From NCBI GenBank assembly GCA_020199835.1, contig JAIVJV010000001.1, forward strand, positions 434,001 through 498,000: a DNA stretch of 64,000 nt, written 5' to 3'. How positions within the stretch are numbered: position 1 is the stretch's first letter; each line of letters begins with the position of its first letter. The position numbers and the translations under genes are program-made. The notes under the pieces were generated by a model. It saw nothing but the letters and a program-made list of their open reading frames with translations, ran no database searches and was not told where the DNA came from. The stretch is from Acidobacteriota bacterium. GTDB lineage: Bacteria > Acidobacteriota > Blastocatellia > Pyrinomonadales > Pyrinomonadaceae. Shown here piece by piece: positions 1-8,753 of the stretch.

Positions 1-202
1 GTAGCGAAGCGCCGGTGCTCGCACTCTGGCCGTTAAGCGTGATGGGTCGATTATTTCTCGTCACCAGGCGCGCGACGATCTGTTGCACCGTCGTCACTGG
101 TTTGGTGTTAGTGAATCCGGCTTTCGCAAAACCGATCTGTAAAACTGAGAAGAGTAGTAACGCAGCAATTGCTACTGAAGCTTTACGTCGCATTATATTC
201 AT
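1..202 (-). CDS. Secreted protein of unknown function, 5' part only
   Basis: The reverse strand reads ATG at 202 and stays open to the window edge (about 67 codons). The product starts MNIMRRKASVAIAALLLF, a typical Sec signal peptide ending near FAKA, and continues with VTTVQQIVARLVTRNNRPIT and LNGQSASTGAS. The last part resembles the opening of FecR-like or 'contextual' secreted proteins (a short beta repeat with NG and a small-residue turn), but too little is present to assign it. A ribosome site (AGAAGG) lies about 8 bases upstream of the ATG. It follows the wzy-like gene by 25 bases and is probably the next member of the exopolysaccharide operon. Confidence 0.6.
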   Translation of the reverse strand, partial: MNIMRRKASVAIAALLLFSVLQIGFAKAGFTNTKPVTTVQQIVARLVTRNNRPITLNGQSASTGASL

Positions 203-227
203 CGAGTATCCCTTCTGCTGGGCCAGT

Positions 228-1427
228 CTACTGTTGCCCTCGGTTAAGGTCAACGACTTTTTCCGAATCGATCTGGGCCGTGACCATCATTATTAACGTG
301 AGGAACACGACTGCATTGCTCATCAAGTGCAGTCCGAAATCGAGCAGGCTGTGAACCGCGACGCCGGCAATTCCCAGGAACGCGCCGAGGCGCGCCGCGC
401 GAACGAAGCCGGTGTTAGACCACAGATTTTTTTGGATTGCGCGAATGACGCTCATGAGGAACCAAACGCCGATTGAAAAACCGATCAGACCGCCGCTCGC
501 GAGTAGCTCGAGGTAATCGTTGTGCGCTTCCTGCGGAACGAGCACGCCGGACGCGTCGTGGTGCGCAGTGATGCCGATCCAGTAAGCGCCGAGTCCGATG
601 CCGAATAGCGGATGTGCCGCAAAGAGTTTTAGCGTCGCGCGCCAGATGTCGTATCGGCTCGCGCCCTCGTTCGCTGCCGCGGCGTTGAGAGTCAAATCGC
701 TTACGGCGGCTACCAGGAACACTCCGGCGAGCAGCACCGCAGCGAAAGCGATTCGTGGCGCTGATCCTTTCATCAATAGCAATGCAGCAACGACCACTTG
801 GGCCAGCATCGCCAGGATGCCGCCACGTGAGCTTGAGAGCGCAAGTCCGACAGAGACCGGCAACAGCAACGCCAGGTAGATCAGTCTGTGGCGGGGGCGT
901 TCGAAGAAAATCAGTCCGATGCCGAGGCCGAACGCCATCTCCATCAGGTAGGCGAAGTGGTTTTTGTTGATGAACTGCGCGAACCCCTGGTTTGGTTTCA
1001 GCAGGGGCAGGAGAAAGCCGGTGTCGTGCTGGGTTGTTTGGCGGAGTATGCCGAAGATTGCGGTCGTAATCGCGATTCCGATCACGACAAAAACAAGGAT
1101 GCGGATGCGGTTTTCAGTGGCGGCGTAGCGGTAAAGCAGCGCGAGAAACACACTAAGCGCTAGCAACTGAAGCGCAAAAAATTGTGTTTGAAAAGGATCC
1201 GCGGAAATTTTCGTCTGCAAGAACGCGAACAGCGTGAGCGCCAATAGCGGGAGTACCGGGGACGTTAGATTTAAGCAAATCGGATTTTCAATTATTCTTA
1301 TAATGAAGATCCCCAACACCGCACAAATAAAGACCGCCTTCCACCAGGGCTCAACCGTCCCGTAAGGGATCGCCGTAATCACAACCACACACAACAACGC
1401 TCCGAAAATAATCTTGCTAAACAACAA
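228..1427 (-). CDS. O-antigen ligase / Wzy-like polymerase, membrane protein
   Basis: This 399-residue polytopic membrane protein has about ten hydrophobic segments. It carries the signatures of the O-antigen ligase family (Wzy_C): the loop INKNHFAYLMEM, the helix start SSSRGGILAML and the periplasmic loop AHPLFGIGLGAYW followed by QEAHNDYLELLASGG, where the conserved His and Asn-Asp sit. Such proteins join or polymerise undecaprenyl-linked glycans at the periplasmic face. The start is TTG, directly after the wecA stop (TAG TTG), with GAAGGG about 5 bases upstream. The second codon is also TTG. It is the second Wzy-type protein of this locus (see 11645-13087). Whether it is polymerase or ligase cannot be decided from sequence alone. 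Confidence 0.85.
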   Translation of the reverse strand: MLFSKIIFGALLCVVVITAIPYGTVEPWWKAVFICAVLGIFIIRIIENPICLNLTSPVLPLLALTLFAFLQTKISADPFQTQFFALQLLALSVFLALLYRYAATENRIRILVFVVIGIAITTAIFGILRQTTQHDTGFLLPLLKPNQGFAQFINKNHFAYLMEMAFGLGIGLIFFERPRHRLIYLALLLPVSVGLALSSSRGGILAMLAQVVVAALLLMKGSAPRIAFAAVLLAGVFLVAAVSDLTLNAAAANEGASRYDIWRATLKLFAAHPLFGIGLGAYWIGITAHHDASGVLVPQEAHNDYLELLASGGLIGFSIGVWFLMSVIRAIQKNLWSNTGFVRAARLGAFLGIAGVAVHSLLDFGLHLMSNAVVFLTLIMMVTAQIDSEKVVDLNRGQQ

Positions 1428-3023
1428 CTAACCCTTCGCCGCCATGTGCATCACCATCGCAGGCGCGGCTTCCGGCACCTCATGCACCGCGAAGATCCGC
1501 GCCGCCGCTTCCGTAAACTCGCGCCGGAAAAGATCACTCAAATAGTTCGTATCGACCAGCAACGCCTCACCATCCAAACTGTGATAAAAATTCAACCAAC
1601 CCCACTCCACTCCATCCTTCACTAACGGCAATCGAAACGACCACTCAGCACGCGACCGGAAACGCTCGTCAGGCTCGCTTCCCTCTTTGGACCACGACCA
1701 GAACACACGCCCGTTACGCAGCTCCAACTCCTGTTTCGGATGGCGTCGCAGACTCGCCTGGTAAGCACGCTCGTTGATCTCCGCGCGACCTGCCTGCCCA
1801 ACCTGCGCATTTGCAAACGTAAACTCGCCGAAGTCGAGCATGTGCCGGAGCGCTTCAAACATCTCGTGCAAGTCGGACGCTTTCGATAGCGCGAGCGCTG
1901 TGCGCCGCACGCGAATGTTGTTCGCGACGCGCAAACGCCGATCTCCCACGGTGCGTTTCACGCCCGCGCGAATTTCCTCGACCTCGTGATAACGCAGGTG
2001 GCCCACCGCGATGATCACAGCCACCGAGATCACAAACAGCATGAAACCCGTAAGCTTCGATCCGGTCGCTGGAAACATCAGCGCCACGAGTCCAAACGCA
2101 GCGCACACGCCATAGAGCACGAGCGCTACGCGCCGTTGCGACCAGCCGCGCGCGAGCAACATGTGATGAATGTGTTCGTTGTCGCCTTCAAATACGGGTT
2201 TGCCGCTGACAAAGCGGCGAGCCATCGCCATCGCCGTATCCACTACCGGAAAACCGAACGCGAGAATCGGCACGAAGATCGCGACGGCCGTCGATGCTTT
2301 TTGAGTTCCCAACACGGACATCGCGGCGAGCAAAAAACCGATGAACAGCGCGCCAGAGTCGCCCAGAAAGATCGAAGCGGGATTAAAGTTGTAACGCAGA
2401 AAACCCGCTATCGCGCCGCACAGCACGAGCGCGATGACGATCATCAACGGCCGTTCCTGCGAAATTGAAACACCCAGAATCACGAGTGACGAAAACAACG
2501 CGGCGCCTGATGCGAGTCCGTCAAGACCATCGATGAGATTGAACGCATTTGTGATTCCGACTAACCAGACGATCGTGAACAGAAACGAGATCAGCGGCGG
2601 CAGTTCTACCGGACCAAACAGCGGGATCGAGAGCGCGTCGATGCGTCCGCCGAGCGCGTAAAAGACGGTCGCGATCATTCCGACTCCGGCAAATTTAACG
2701 ATCGCATTTGTGCCGCGCAGGTCGTCGTAAGCGCCCAGCATCAACACGAGCGTTGCCGGTACGAAAATCATGAGGAACTCTGAGCGGAGGCCGCTCAGAG
2801 TTTGCGTTAGCAGGTTATCCAGAAGCGGCAAGACGGAGAGCGCAGTCAAACACGAGAAATAGAGCGCGAGTCCACCGAGCCGTGGAATCGCAAGACGGTG
2901 CAAACGCCGTGCGTCCGCTGGTACGTCGAGTATTTTGTAGCGCTGGCAGAGCCGCCTAATGAGCGGCGTGGTAATCAGTGAGGCGATCGTCGCTATCAGG
3001 AAGAGAGCGAAATAGGTTTTCAA
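1428..3023 (-). CDS. wecA: Undecaprenyl-phosphate N-acetylhexosamine-1-phosphate transferase (WecA/MraY family) with C-terminal cytosolic extension
   Basis: This is probably the initiating enzyme of the polysaccharide: it transfers a HexNAc-1-phosphate to undecaprenyl phosphate in the inner membrane. The family motifs are all visible, counted from the chosen start: YDDLRG (99-104), NLIDGLDGLASG (162-173), FLGDSG (219-224) and HIHH (284-287). About 180 soluble residues follow the membrane domain; they contain a helical linker and a mixed alpha/beta region that I do not recognise. I place the start at TTG 3023 because GGAGG lies 8 bases upstream and the protein then begins at the first membrane helix. 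A longer GTG start at 3092 would add 23 residues without homology. Even so the gene overlaps the preceding glycosyltransferase by 68 bases. Confidence 0.88.
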   Translation of the reverse strand: MKTYFALFLIATIASLITTPLIRRLCQRYKILDVPADARRLHRLAIPRLGGLALYFSCLTALSVLPLLDNLLTQTLSGLRSEFLMIFVPATLVLMLGAYDDLRGTNAIVKFAGVGMIATVFYALGGRIDALSIPLFGPVELPPLISFLFTIVWLVGITNAFNLIDGLDGLASGAALFSSLVILGVSISQERPLMIVIALVLCGAIAGFLRYNFNPASIFLGDSGALFIGFLLAAMSVLGTQKASTAVAIFVPILAFGFPVVDTAMAMARRFVSGKPVFEGDNEHIHHMLLARGWSQRRVALVLYGVCAAFGLVALMFPATGSKLTGFMLFVISVAVIIAVGHLRYHEVEEIRAGVKRTVGDRRLRVANNIRVRRTALALSKASDLHEMFEALRHMLDFGEFTFANAQVGQAGRAEINERAYQASLRRHPKQELELRNGRVFWSWSKEGSEPDERFRSRAEWSFRLPLVKDGVEWGWLNFYHSLDGEALLVDTNYLSDLFRREFTEAAARIFAVHEVPEAAPAMVMHMAAKG

Positions 3024-4239
3024 CTGTATTTCCTCCGATTGCGCTAACCAATTGAGCCAACACGACCTGCTTTGAAAAAATCTGCTTTGCACGAATCTGC
3101 TTTAAATTTTCACCCCTTGGTTCTCTCGCTTTCGCCAACTCTTCGCTTAGTGCAACAACACTCGCAACAACCCCATCAGCATCTCCGTGCCGATGCAGGA
3201 AAACCCTCCCACCGTTTTGCGTCGCGATATCAGTAACGTGACTGGACTCTGGCCCAACGTAGAGCACAGGCGCGCCCACAGTCATGATGTTGTAAATCTT
3301 GCTCGGATGAACGATCCCCACAAACTGATCGCCCATCACTACGACATGCAGATCAGCCGCCGACAACGAGTGTGACAACTCATTCAACGGTTGATACGGC
3401 AAACACTTCACGTTGCTCAGCTCGTGCCTGATCGCAAACTGCTTCACTTTCGCATGCTCACTGCCGCCCCCAACAAAACAAAACGCAACGTCCTCGCGCG
3501 TCTTCAGTTTGAGCGCCGCATCAAGCAGCGTATCCAGGGGATGACACGGACTGTGATTACCCGCGTACATCACGACAAACCGATCCGTTAACTCATGCTC
3601 GCGGCGAAATGCTTCCCTGCCCTCGAACGAAAACTTCACCGCGTCGTCAATCGACCCGGGCGGAATGATCGCAACTCGCTCCGGCGCGGCTCCCTTCGCG
3701 ATCACACGCTCTCGCATAAAACGGTCCAGCACGATTGTTCGCTCAGCGTGTTTCAAGCTGTAACGCAACATCCGTTGCAGCACCCGCGCGGCGATCGACT
3801 GAGCGTTCAACCACCCGGCCGCAATCGCCTCATCCGGATTCAGGTCCATGACCCAGAAACAAAACTTCCCGCCCTTCAATCTCACAAACAGCGCGCCGAG
3901 AAACGAGATCAACGGTGGCGACGTCAACGCCACAACCACATCGAAGCGCCGCATCACCAACAAACGCAGCGCGCACACGATCATGAAACTCGCGAAGTTG
4001 AGCGCACGCTGCCAGCGGCTGCCCTTCCCGGACGACAAAGACGGTATGCGAATGATGCGTATGTTTCGCCACGATTCGCGGCGTGGAAAACGCGCCTGTG
4101 GATCGTCGTAACCGCGATTACTCGCGATTACGGTTACGTCATGACCGCGCGCAGAGAGCTCCGCGGCGAGGTCTGTGAGGTGTTGGGCTGTGGCAACCAC
4201 ATCGGGGTAAAAGCATTGGTTCAGGAGCAGGAACTTCAA
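2956..4239 (-). CDS. Glycosyltransferase family 4 (WbuB-like)
   Basis: A 427-residue GT-B glycosyltransferase. The N-terminal Rossmann half starts [19 protein letters not shown] with the [16 protein letters not shown] helix, and [18 protein letters not shown] is the usual GT4 acceptor-side segment of WbuB-like enzymes. The C-terminal half has [10 protein letters not shown] and a nucleotide-sugar site around [16 protein letters not shown]. It probably adds one sugar to the lipid-linked repeat unit at the cytosolic membrane face. Start ATG 4239 overlaps the preceding stop by 4 bases (ATGA). Its last 22 codons are also read by the next gene in another frame, so its own C-terminal tail (residues ~405-427) is unlikely to be conserved. 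Confidence 0.88.
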   Translation of the reverse strand: MKFLLLNQCFYPDVVATAQHLTDLAAELSARGHDVTVIASNRGYDDPQARFPRRESWRNIRIIRIPSLSSGKGSRWQRALNFASFMIVCALRLLVMRRFDVVVALTSPPLISFLGALFVRLKGGKFCFWVMDLNPDEAIAAGWLNAQSIAARVLQRMLRYSLKHAERTIVLDRFMRERVIAKGAAPERVAIIPPGSIDDAVKFSFEGREAFRREHELTDRFVVMYAGNHSPCHPLDTLLDAALKLKTREDVAFCFVGGGSEHAKVKQFAIRHELSNVKCLPYQPLNELSHSLSAADLHVVVMGDQFVGIVHPSKIYNIMTVGAPVLYVGPESSHVTDIATQNGGRVFLHRHGDADGVVASVVALSEELAKAREPRGENLKQIRAKQIFSKQVVLAQLVSAIGGNTVENLFRSLPDSDDRLTDYHAAH

Positions 4240-5177
4240 ACCTGTGGTTCGTTCAATCGCTTGCGAAAGTCGTCAACGGTCTTCACTAATCCTTCACGCA
4301 AAGGAATCGTCGGATTCCAAAGCAACAAGTTCTGCGCGCGCGTAATGTCGGGTCGCCTTTGCCGCGGATCGTCGGCCGGCAGCGGCAAGTATTCGAAACC
4401 CGAGTTCTTGCCGCAGATCGCCATCACCTCTTCCGCGAGCTGCTTGATCGTGAACTCTCCCGGATTCCCGAGATTCACAGGCTCGTGCAACTCGTCCGTA
4501 TTCATCAACCGCATCAATCCCTCGATCAGATCGGAGACGTAACAGAACGAACGCGTCTGCTCGCCTTCGCCATACAGCGTCAACGGCTCGCCACGCAACG
4601 CCTGCACGATAAAATTTGAAACCACGCGGCCATCGTCCTCCAGCATCCGTGGTCCATACGTGTTAAAGATGCGCGCGATACGAATATCGACGTTGTTCTG
4701 GCGGTGATAGTCAGTCATCAACGTCTCGGCCAGACGCTTGCCTTCGTCGTAACACGAACGCAAACCGATGGGATTGACGTTGCCCCAGTAATCCTCAGTC
4801 TGCGGATGGACCAGTGGATCGCCGTAGACTTCCGACGTCGAAGCCTGCAGGATGCGCGCGCGGACGCGTTTCGCAAGACCGAGCATGTTGATCGCGCCCA
4901 TCACGCTCGTCTTCACTGTCTTTACCGGATTGTATTGATAGTGAACCGGCGACGCGGGACAGGCGAGATTGTAGATCTGGTCCACCTCGAGCAGGATCGG
5001 CTCCGTGACGTCGTGTCGCAGCAATTCAAAACGCGGGTTATCAAGCAGGTGAAAGATGTTTTCGCGCCGGCCGGTGAAGAAGTTATCCAAACACAGCACT
5101 TCATTTCCCTCACCCAGCAAGCGCTCACAAAGATGCGAGCCGATAAAACCCGCGCCTCCCGTGACCAGGATCCTCAT
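4236..5177 (-). CDS. uxs: UDP-glucuronate decarboxylase (UDP-xylose synthase)
   Basis: An extended SDR enzyme of 313 residues, the usual size of bacterial UXS. GGAGFIG (7-13) binds NAD; T114/S115 with Y143xxxK147 (in [11 protein letters not shown]) form the catalytic set; NTYGPRM follows. The stretch [20 protein letters not shown] is characteristic of UDP-glucuronate decarboxylases rather than of GalE. The reaction converts UDP-glucuronate to UDP-xylose with CO2 release, so the polysaccharide probably contains xylose or a derivative. ATGA overlaps join it to genes on both sides. UDP-glucose dehydrogenase, needed to make its substrate, is not in this window. Confidence 0.92.
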   Translation of the reverse strand: MRILVTGGAGFIGSHLCERLLGEGNEVLCLDNFFTGRRENIFHLLDNPRFELLRHDVTEPILLEVDQIYNLACPASPVHYQYNPVKTVKTSVMGAINMLGLAKRVRARILQASTSEVYGDPLVHPQTEDYWGNVNPIGLRSCYDEGKRLAETLMTDYHRQNNVDIRIARIFNTYGPRMLEDDGRVVSNFIVQALRGEPLTLYGEGEQTRSFCYVSDLIEGLMRLMNTDELHEPVNLGNPGEFTIKQLAEEVMAICGKNSGFEYLPLPADDPRQRRPDITRAQNLLLWNPTIPLREGLVKTVDDFRKRLNEPQV

Positions 5178-6904
5178 CGCGACCTCCGCACCGCATAATT
5201 ACCGAGATAAAGCGCGTCCATTCTTGTTTTTAGAAAACAGTCAATCGCTTGCTCCGGCGTGCAGACCACCGGCTCGTTTTCGTTGAACGAGGTGTTCAAT
5301 ATCACAGGCACGCCCGTCAGCTCGGCAAAATCTGAAATCAACTGATAGTAACGTTGATTCAGTTTACGCGAAACCGTTTGTAATCGTCCCGAGCCATCGA
5401 CGTGCGTGACCGCGGGAATTTCTGAACGGCGCTCGGGCTTGATTTGGTAGACCATCAACATCGTCGGCGCGGGATGAGTCTGTTCGAAGTATTCGCCGAC
5501 GCGTTCTTCGAGAATCGACGGCGCAAACGGTCTGAACGGTTCGCGTTTTTTGATGCGCTGGTTGAGAATGTCTTTCATCTCAGCACGGCGTGGATCGACA
5601 ACGATTGATCGGTTGCCAAGCGCGCGTGGGCCAAACTCCATCCGCCCCTGAAACCAGCCGACTACCAGGCCATCCGCAATATCCCGCGCTGCGCGTTTCG
5701 TCACATCCTGGTCGTTGAAAGTCTCGAACTCCAATCCGCTCTGATTTAAGGCGGCTACAAGGTGGTCGTCTGTAAAATTTGGACCAGTGTACGCGCCGGT
5801 GATCACCTCCTCCCTTGGTTCTCTCAACACCTGGTTGTAAAGGTAATAGCAAACCCCTAGGGCCGTGCCACTGTCGCCGGCAGCGGGTTGGATGAATAGC
5901 CGGCGAAACGGAGTGTTCAATAAAATCTTTCCATTCATCACCGAGTTGTACGCAACGCCACCGGCGAGACCGAGGTCCGTTGTCTTCGTTTGTTCGTGCA
6001 AATGGTTCAGTACGTGAAACGCGATCTCCTCCAGACGCAACTGCAAACTCGCCGCAATGTCGCGTTCGCGTTCTGTTAACGGCGCTCCCGGTTCACGCGC
6101 CGGCCCAAACGCACGCACAAACTCATCGGAGAAGATCCGGCCGATCACAGGCGAGCCCTGGTCCCACGTCATCTCGACTCCTTCCGCATGATGCCGAAAG
6201 TAGTCGAGCTGCAAACGAAACTGGCCGCGCTCTTCAGTACGGATAATCTCGCGAAACTGGTTGATGAATCGCGGCTCACCGTACGGCGCCAGCCCCATCA
6301 CTTTGCCTTCGTCGCCGTAATGCGGAAAGCCGAGAAACTGCGTCGTCGCCGTGTAAACAATGCCCGTTGAATGCGGATACTCGACCTGTCCCAGCACCTC
6401 GATCGCGTTCCCTTCACCGTGGGCCCACATCGTGGAGATGAAATCCCCGAACCCGTCGATCGATAACAACGCTGCGCGCTCGAAAGGCGAAACGAAGAAG
6501 CAGCTCGCGAGGTGCGCGAGATGATGTTCGACGTTGTGAAACTGCGCACGCAAATTTCGTTTCGAAACGCCAAAGGCGCGTGCGAGATCGTCTTTCACGT
6601 CTCGCACTTTCGCAGCGTTCGCGAGACGATCCTTCGCCTGACGAAACACGCCGAGACGCGACGCTGCGTACAGAATCTTTTTGTGCAGGTGCGCCGAAGG
6701 ATCGCGGGAAACGCCGATATGGTCCACCTCTTCGAGTCGCACGCCGGCCGCTTCGAGGCAGTAACGGATCGCCTGTTCGGGAAAACCCGCACAGTGCTTG
6801 ATGCGATTGAAGCGCTCTTCCTCGGCGGCGGCGATCAGTCGGCCGTCTTTGATGATTGCCGCCGCAGCATCGCCGTGATACGCGTTGATTCCGAGAATGT
6901 ACAT
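5174..6904 (-). CDS. Carbamoyltransferase, NodU/CmcH family
   Basis: A 576-residue two-domain enzyme. The N-terminal Kae1/ASKHA-like domain begins [18 protein letters not shown], has [13 protein letters not shown] and the metal-binding [11 protein letters not shown], then [14 protein letters not shown]. The C-terminal domain has [15 protein letters not shown] and FRPFAPSI, both hallmarks of NodU/CmcH/TobZ. The family makes carbamoyl-adenylate from carbamoyl phosphate and ATP and transfers the carbamoyl group to a hydroxyl. Here it probably decorates a sugar of the exported glycan. The start at ATG 6904 lies 70 bases inside the preceding glycosyltransferase frame; the stop overlaps uxs by 4 bases. 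Confidence 0.9.
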   Translation of the reverse strand: MYILGINAYHGDAAAAIIKDGRLIAAAEEERFNRIKHCAGFPEQAIRYCLEAAGVRLEEVDHIGVSRDPSAHLHKKILYAASRLGVFRQAKDRLANAAKVRDVKDDLARAFGVSKRNLRAQFHNVEHHLAHLASCFFVSPFERAALLSIDGFGDFISTMWAHGEGNAIEVLGQVEYPHSTGIVYTATTQFLGFPHYGDEGKVMGLAPYGEPRFINQFREIIRTEERGQFRLQLDYFRHHAEGVEMTWDQGSPVIGRIFSDEFVRAFGPAREPGAPLTERERDIAASLQLRLEEIAFHVLNHLHEQTKTTDLGLAGGVAYNSVMNGKILLNTPFRRLFIQPAAGDSGTALGVCYYLYNQVLREPREEVITGAYTGPNFTDDHLVAALNQSGLEFETFNDQDVTKRAARDIADGLVVGWFQGRMEFGPRALGNRSIVVDPRRAEMKDILNQRIKKREPFRPFAPSILEERVGEYFEQTHPAPTMLMVYQIKPERRSEIPAVTHVDGSGRLQTVSRKLNQRYYQLISDFAELTGVPVILNTSFNENEPVVCTPEQAIDCFLKTRMDALYLGNYAVRRSR

Positions 6905-7662
6905 CGTGCGTCGATCAGGTAAAGCGAGAGCATCAATTCCGCCAGCGAACGTTGAAAGGCATAATAAAAACCTGGCCAGCCGTCGAAGATTCCACCGCGA
7001 ACGATGAGGCAGTAGAACAGCATCGCCGCCGGCAGAATGATGGACCAGAGTCGAAGTCTATCTATCAACCGCAACGTTTTAGGTTCGGCCGCGAGTAGTT
7101 TCTGCGCTTCGAGCTCGGCGTAGCGCGTTTGGGAATGCAGCCACCGGCTCAGTGGCTTGCGATCGTCGTGCAGCAACCGTGTGCGCAAGTTTGCGACCGG
7201 TCCATCGATCACGACGCGCTGCGTGTGTCCGTCCTGAACGTACGACGCAGCTTCGAGTCGATACAGCACGGTCACCGGCGGATAGATACCGCTGTTTAGT
7301 TCTTTGCCGTTGATGCAGTAGATAAAGTTTGCGCGGTAACCCGCGGTCGCAGCATCTAGATCGAGGGATTTGAGTTCGCCGACAACGTCGTTGGTCAGGA
7401 CGTAATCAGCGTCGAGCGCGAGGACCCACGGAGTCTTGATACCGGCTTCGCGCAAGCCAAACTCCCATTGATTGCGATGACCGTCAAAGGCGCGTTGGAT
7501 GACGCGCACGTGTGCGAATGAGGAAGCGATTTCGACCGTTTCATCGTTGCTGAAGCTATCGACCACGACGATCTCGCGCGCCCAGGCGAGGCGTTCCAGC
7601 GTGCGGCCGATGTTGGCCGCTTCGTTATAGGTGAGAATCAGAGGAGTGATTTGCTCGAGCAT
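6835..7662 (-). CDS. Glycosyltransferase family 2
   Basis: A 275-residue GT-A enzyme beginning MLEQITPLILTYNEAANIGR, the standard GT2 nucleotide-binding strand, followed by EIVVVDSFSNDETVEIA and the metal-binding region ALDADYVL. A hydrophobic segment near residues 210-230 (IILPAAMLFYCLIVRGGIF) and the following basic patch suggest membrane attachment, as in WaaE/KdtX-like enzymes. The last ~23 residues overlap the carbamoyltransferase start. ATG 7662 overlaps the stop of the upstream gene by 25 bases. Confidence 0.85.
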   Translation of the reverse strand: MLEQITPLILTYNEAANIGRTLERLAWAREIVVVDSFSNDETVEIASSFAHVRVIQRAFDGHRNQWEFGLREAGIKTPWVLALDADYVLTNDVVGELKSLDLDAATAGYRANFIYCINGKELNSGIYPPVTVLYRLEAASYVQDGHTQRVVIDGPVANLRTRLLHDDRKPLSRWLHSQTRYAELEAQKLLAAEPKTLRLIDRLRLWSIILPAAMLFYCLIVRGGIFDGWPGFYYAFQRSLAELMLSLYLIDARCTFSESTRITAMLRRQSSKTAD

Positions 7663-8753
7663 TCAATTTCTCGATAAAGATTTACTAAATTCAGGGCCGC
7701 CTTTTCCCACGAATAACGCTTCGCAAACTCGTAAGCCGCTCCTCCTCTTGTGGTCAGATCCGCCTCATTGTTCAACACTCCGTCTAATCCGCGGCCCAGT
7801 TCCTCTCGCTCTATAACCCACCCCGCATTTGCCGCTTCGATCTCCTGCGCGAGATTCACCTGCGGCGTCACCAGCACGGGAACTCTGTGCGCCATCGCTT
7901 CGAGGGCTGACAAACCAAAGTTCTCCTGATACGACGGCAACGCAAACAGCGACGCGTTACGCAACAGCTCTTCTTTCCGCTCGCCTTCGACCCAACCCGT
8001 AAAAACGATCCGTTCCGAACCGCACGCTTTCTGTTTTAGGAACTGGACGTAATCCGATGGACCATCACCGGCAATCACTAGCCGCCACGAATCCGGCTTG
8101 CGAGCTTTAACTGCATCGATCAGAGCCTCCAGGCCTTTCTTGGGGTGCAATCGCGAGAGACTGAGTACAAATGGATTCTGCGGATTTTGAATTCGCGGAA
8201 ATCCGTTTACCTCGACACCCAGCGCGATCACGCGCCCGTGATTCAATCCGAGGTACTTTTCCGTCGCCTCTTTTTCCGCGGCCGCCGTGTAATGAACCGC
8301 AGCCGAACGCTCGAGCATTTTTCTGCCCGACACAAACCAGAAAAGTTTCTTCCGCACGGGCTTCTGTTTCATGCTCCACGGATCGAGCGTGCCTAACGGC
8401 CGCACGACATACGGCACACCCGCGTCGCGACACGCCGCGGCCGCAGCAACAGACGCATGATTGAACACGGCATGAATATGGACCAGATCGAACTCTCGAA
8501 CGTGCGCTGCCAACCACGCTGCGAACGGCCGCGAGTATTTGAATGACTCGCCGAACTGCACCGGAAAAAACCTGGCCGCCACGCCCTTGTACTCGCCCTC
8601 AGAATCCAATTGTTTTCGTGAAAATCCGTGGTCTGTAGTCGCAAACACCACATCAATCCCCTGCTCGGACAGCGCACGGCACATCGGCACGATCGCTGTC
8701 GCCGGCCCACCCGATCGCTCCGACACTGACGGAATCACGTGCAGCACTCGCAT
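7638..8753 (-). CDS. Glycosyltransferase family 4
   Basis: This GT-B enzyme of 371 residues begins MRVLHVIPSVSERSGGPATA, whose Ser-Gly-Gly loop binds the acceptor or the phosphate of the donor. It continues with LVHIHAVFNHASV and GTLDPW. In the C-terminal half, FVLSLSRLHPKKGLEALIDA, RLVIAGDGP and LPSYQENFGLSALEAMA form the nucleotide-sugar site with the E-x7-E motif. I use ATG 8753, which overlaps the asparagine synthase stop as TGATG; GTG at 8756 is one codon earlier. It lies in the exopolysaccharide operon and its donor and acceptor sugars are unknown. Confidence 0.88.
   Translation of the reverse strand: MRVLHVIPSVSERSGGPATAIVPMCRALSEQGIDVVFATTDHGFSRKQLDSEGEYKGVAARFFPVQFGESFKYSRPFAAWLAAHVREFDLVHIHAVFNHASVAAAAACRDAGVPYVVRPLGTLDPWSMKQKPVRKKLFWFVSGRKMLERSAAVHYTAAAEKEATEKYLGLNHGRVIALGVEVNGFPRIQNPQNPFVLSLSRLHPKKGLEALIDAVKARKPDSWRLVIAGDGPSDYVQFLKQKACGSERIVFTGWVEGERKEELLRNASLFALPSYQENFGLSALEAMAHRVPVLVTPQVNLAQEIEAANAGWVIEREELGRGLDGVLNNEADLTTRGGAAYEFAKRYSWEKAALNLVNLYREIECSSKSLL

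Noticed and set aside
3595..4542. Long open frame antisense to the glycosyltransferase and uxs genes (315 codons)
   Set aside because: It spans the overlap of two conserved minus-strand genes, has basic low-information composition and no start context.
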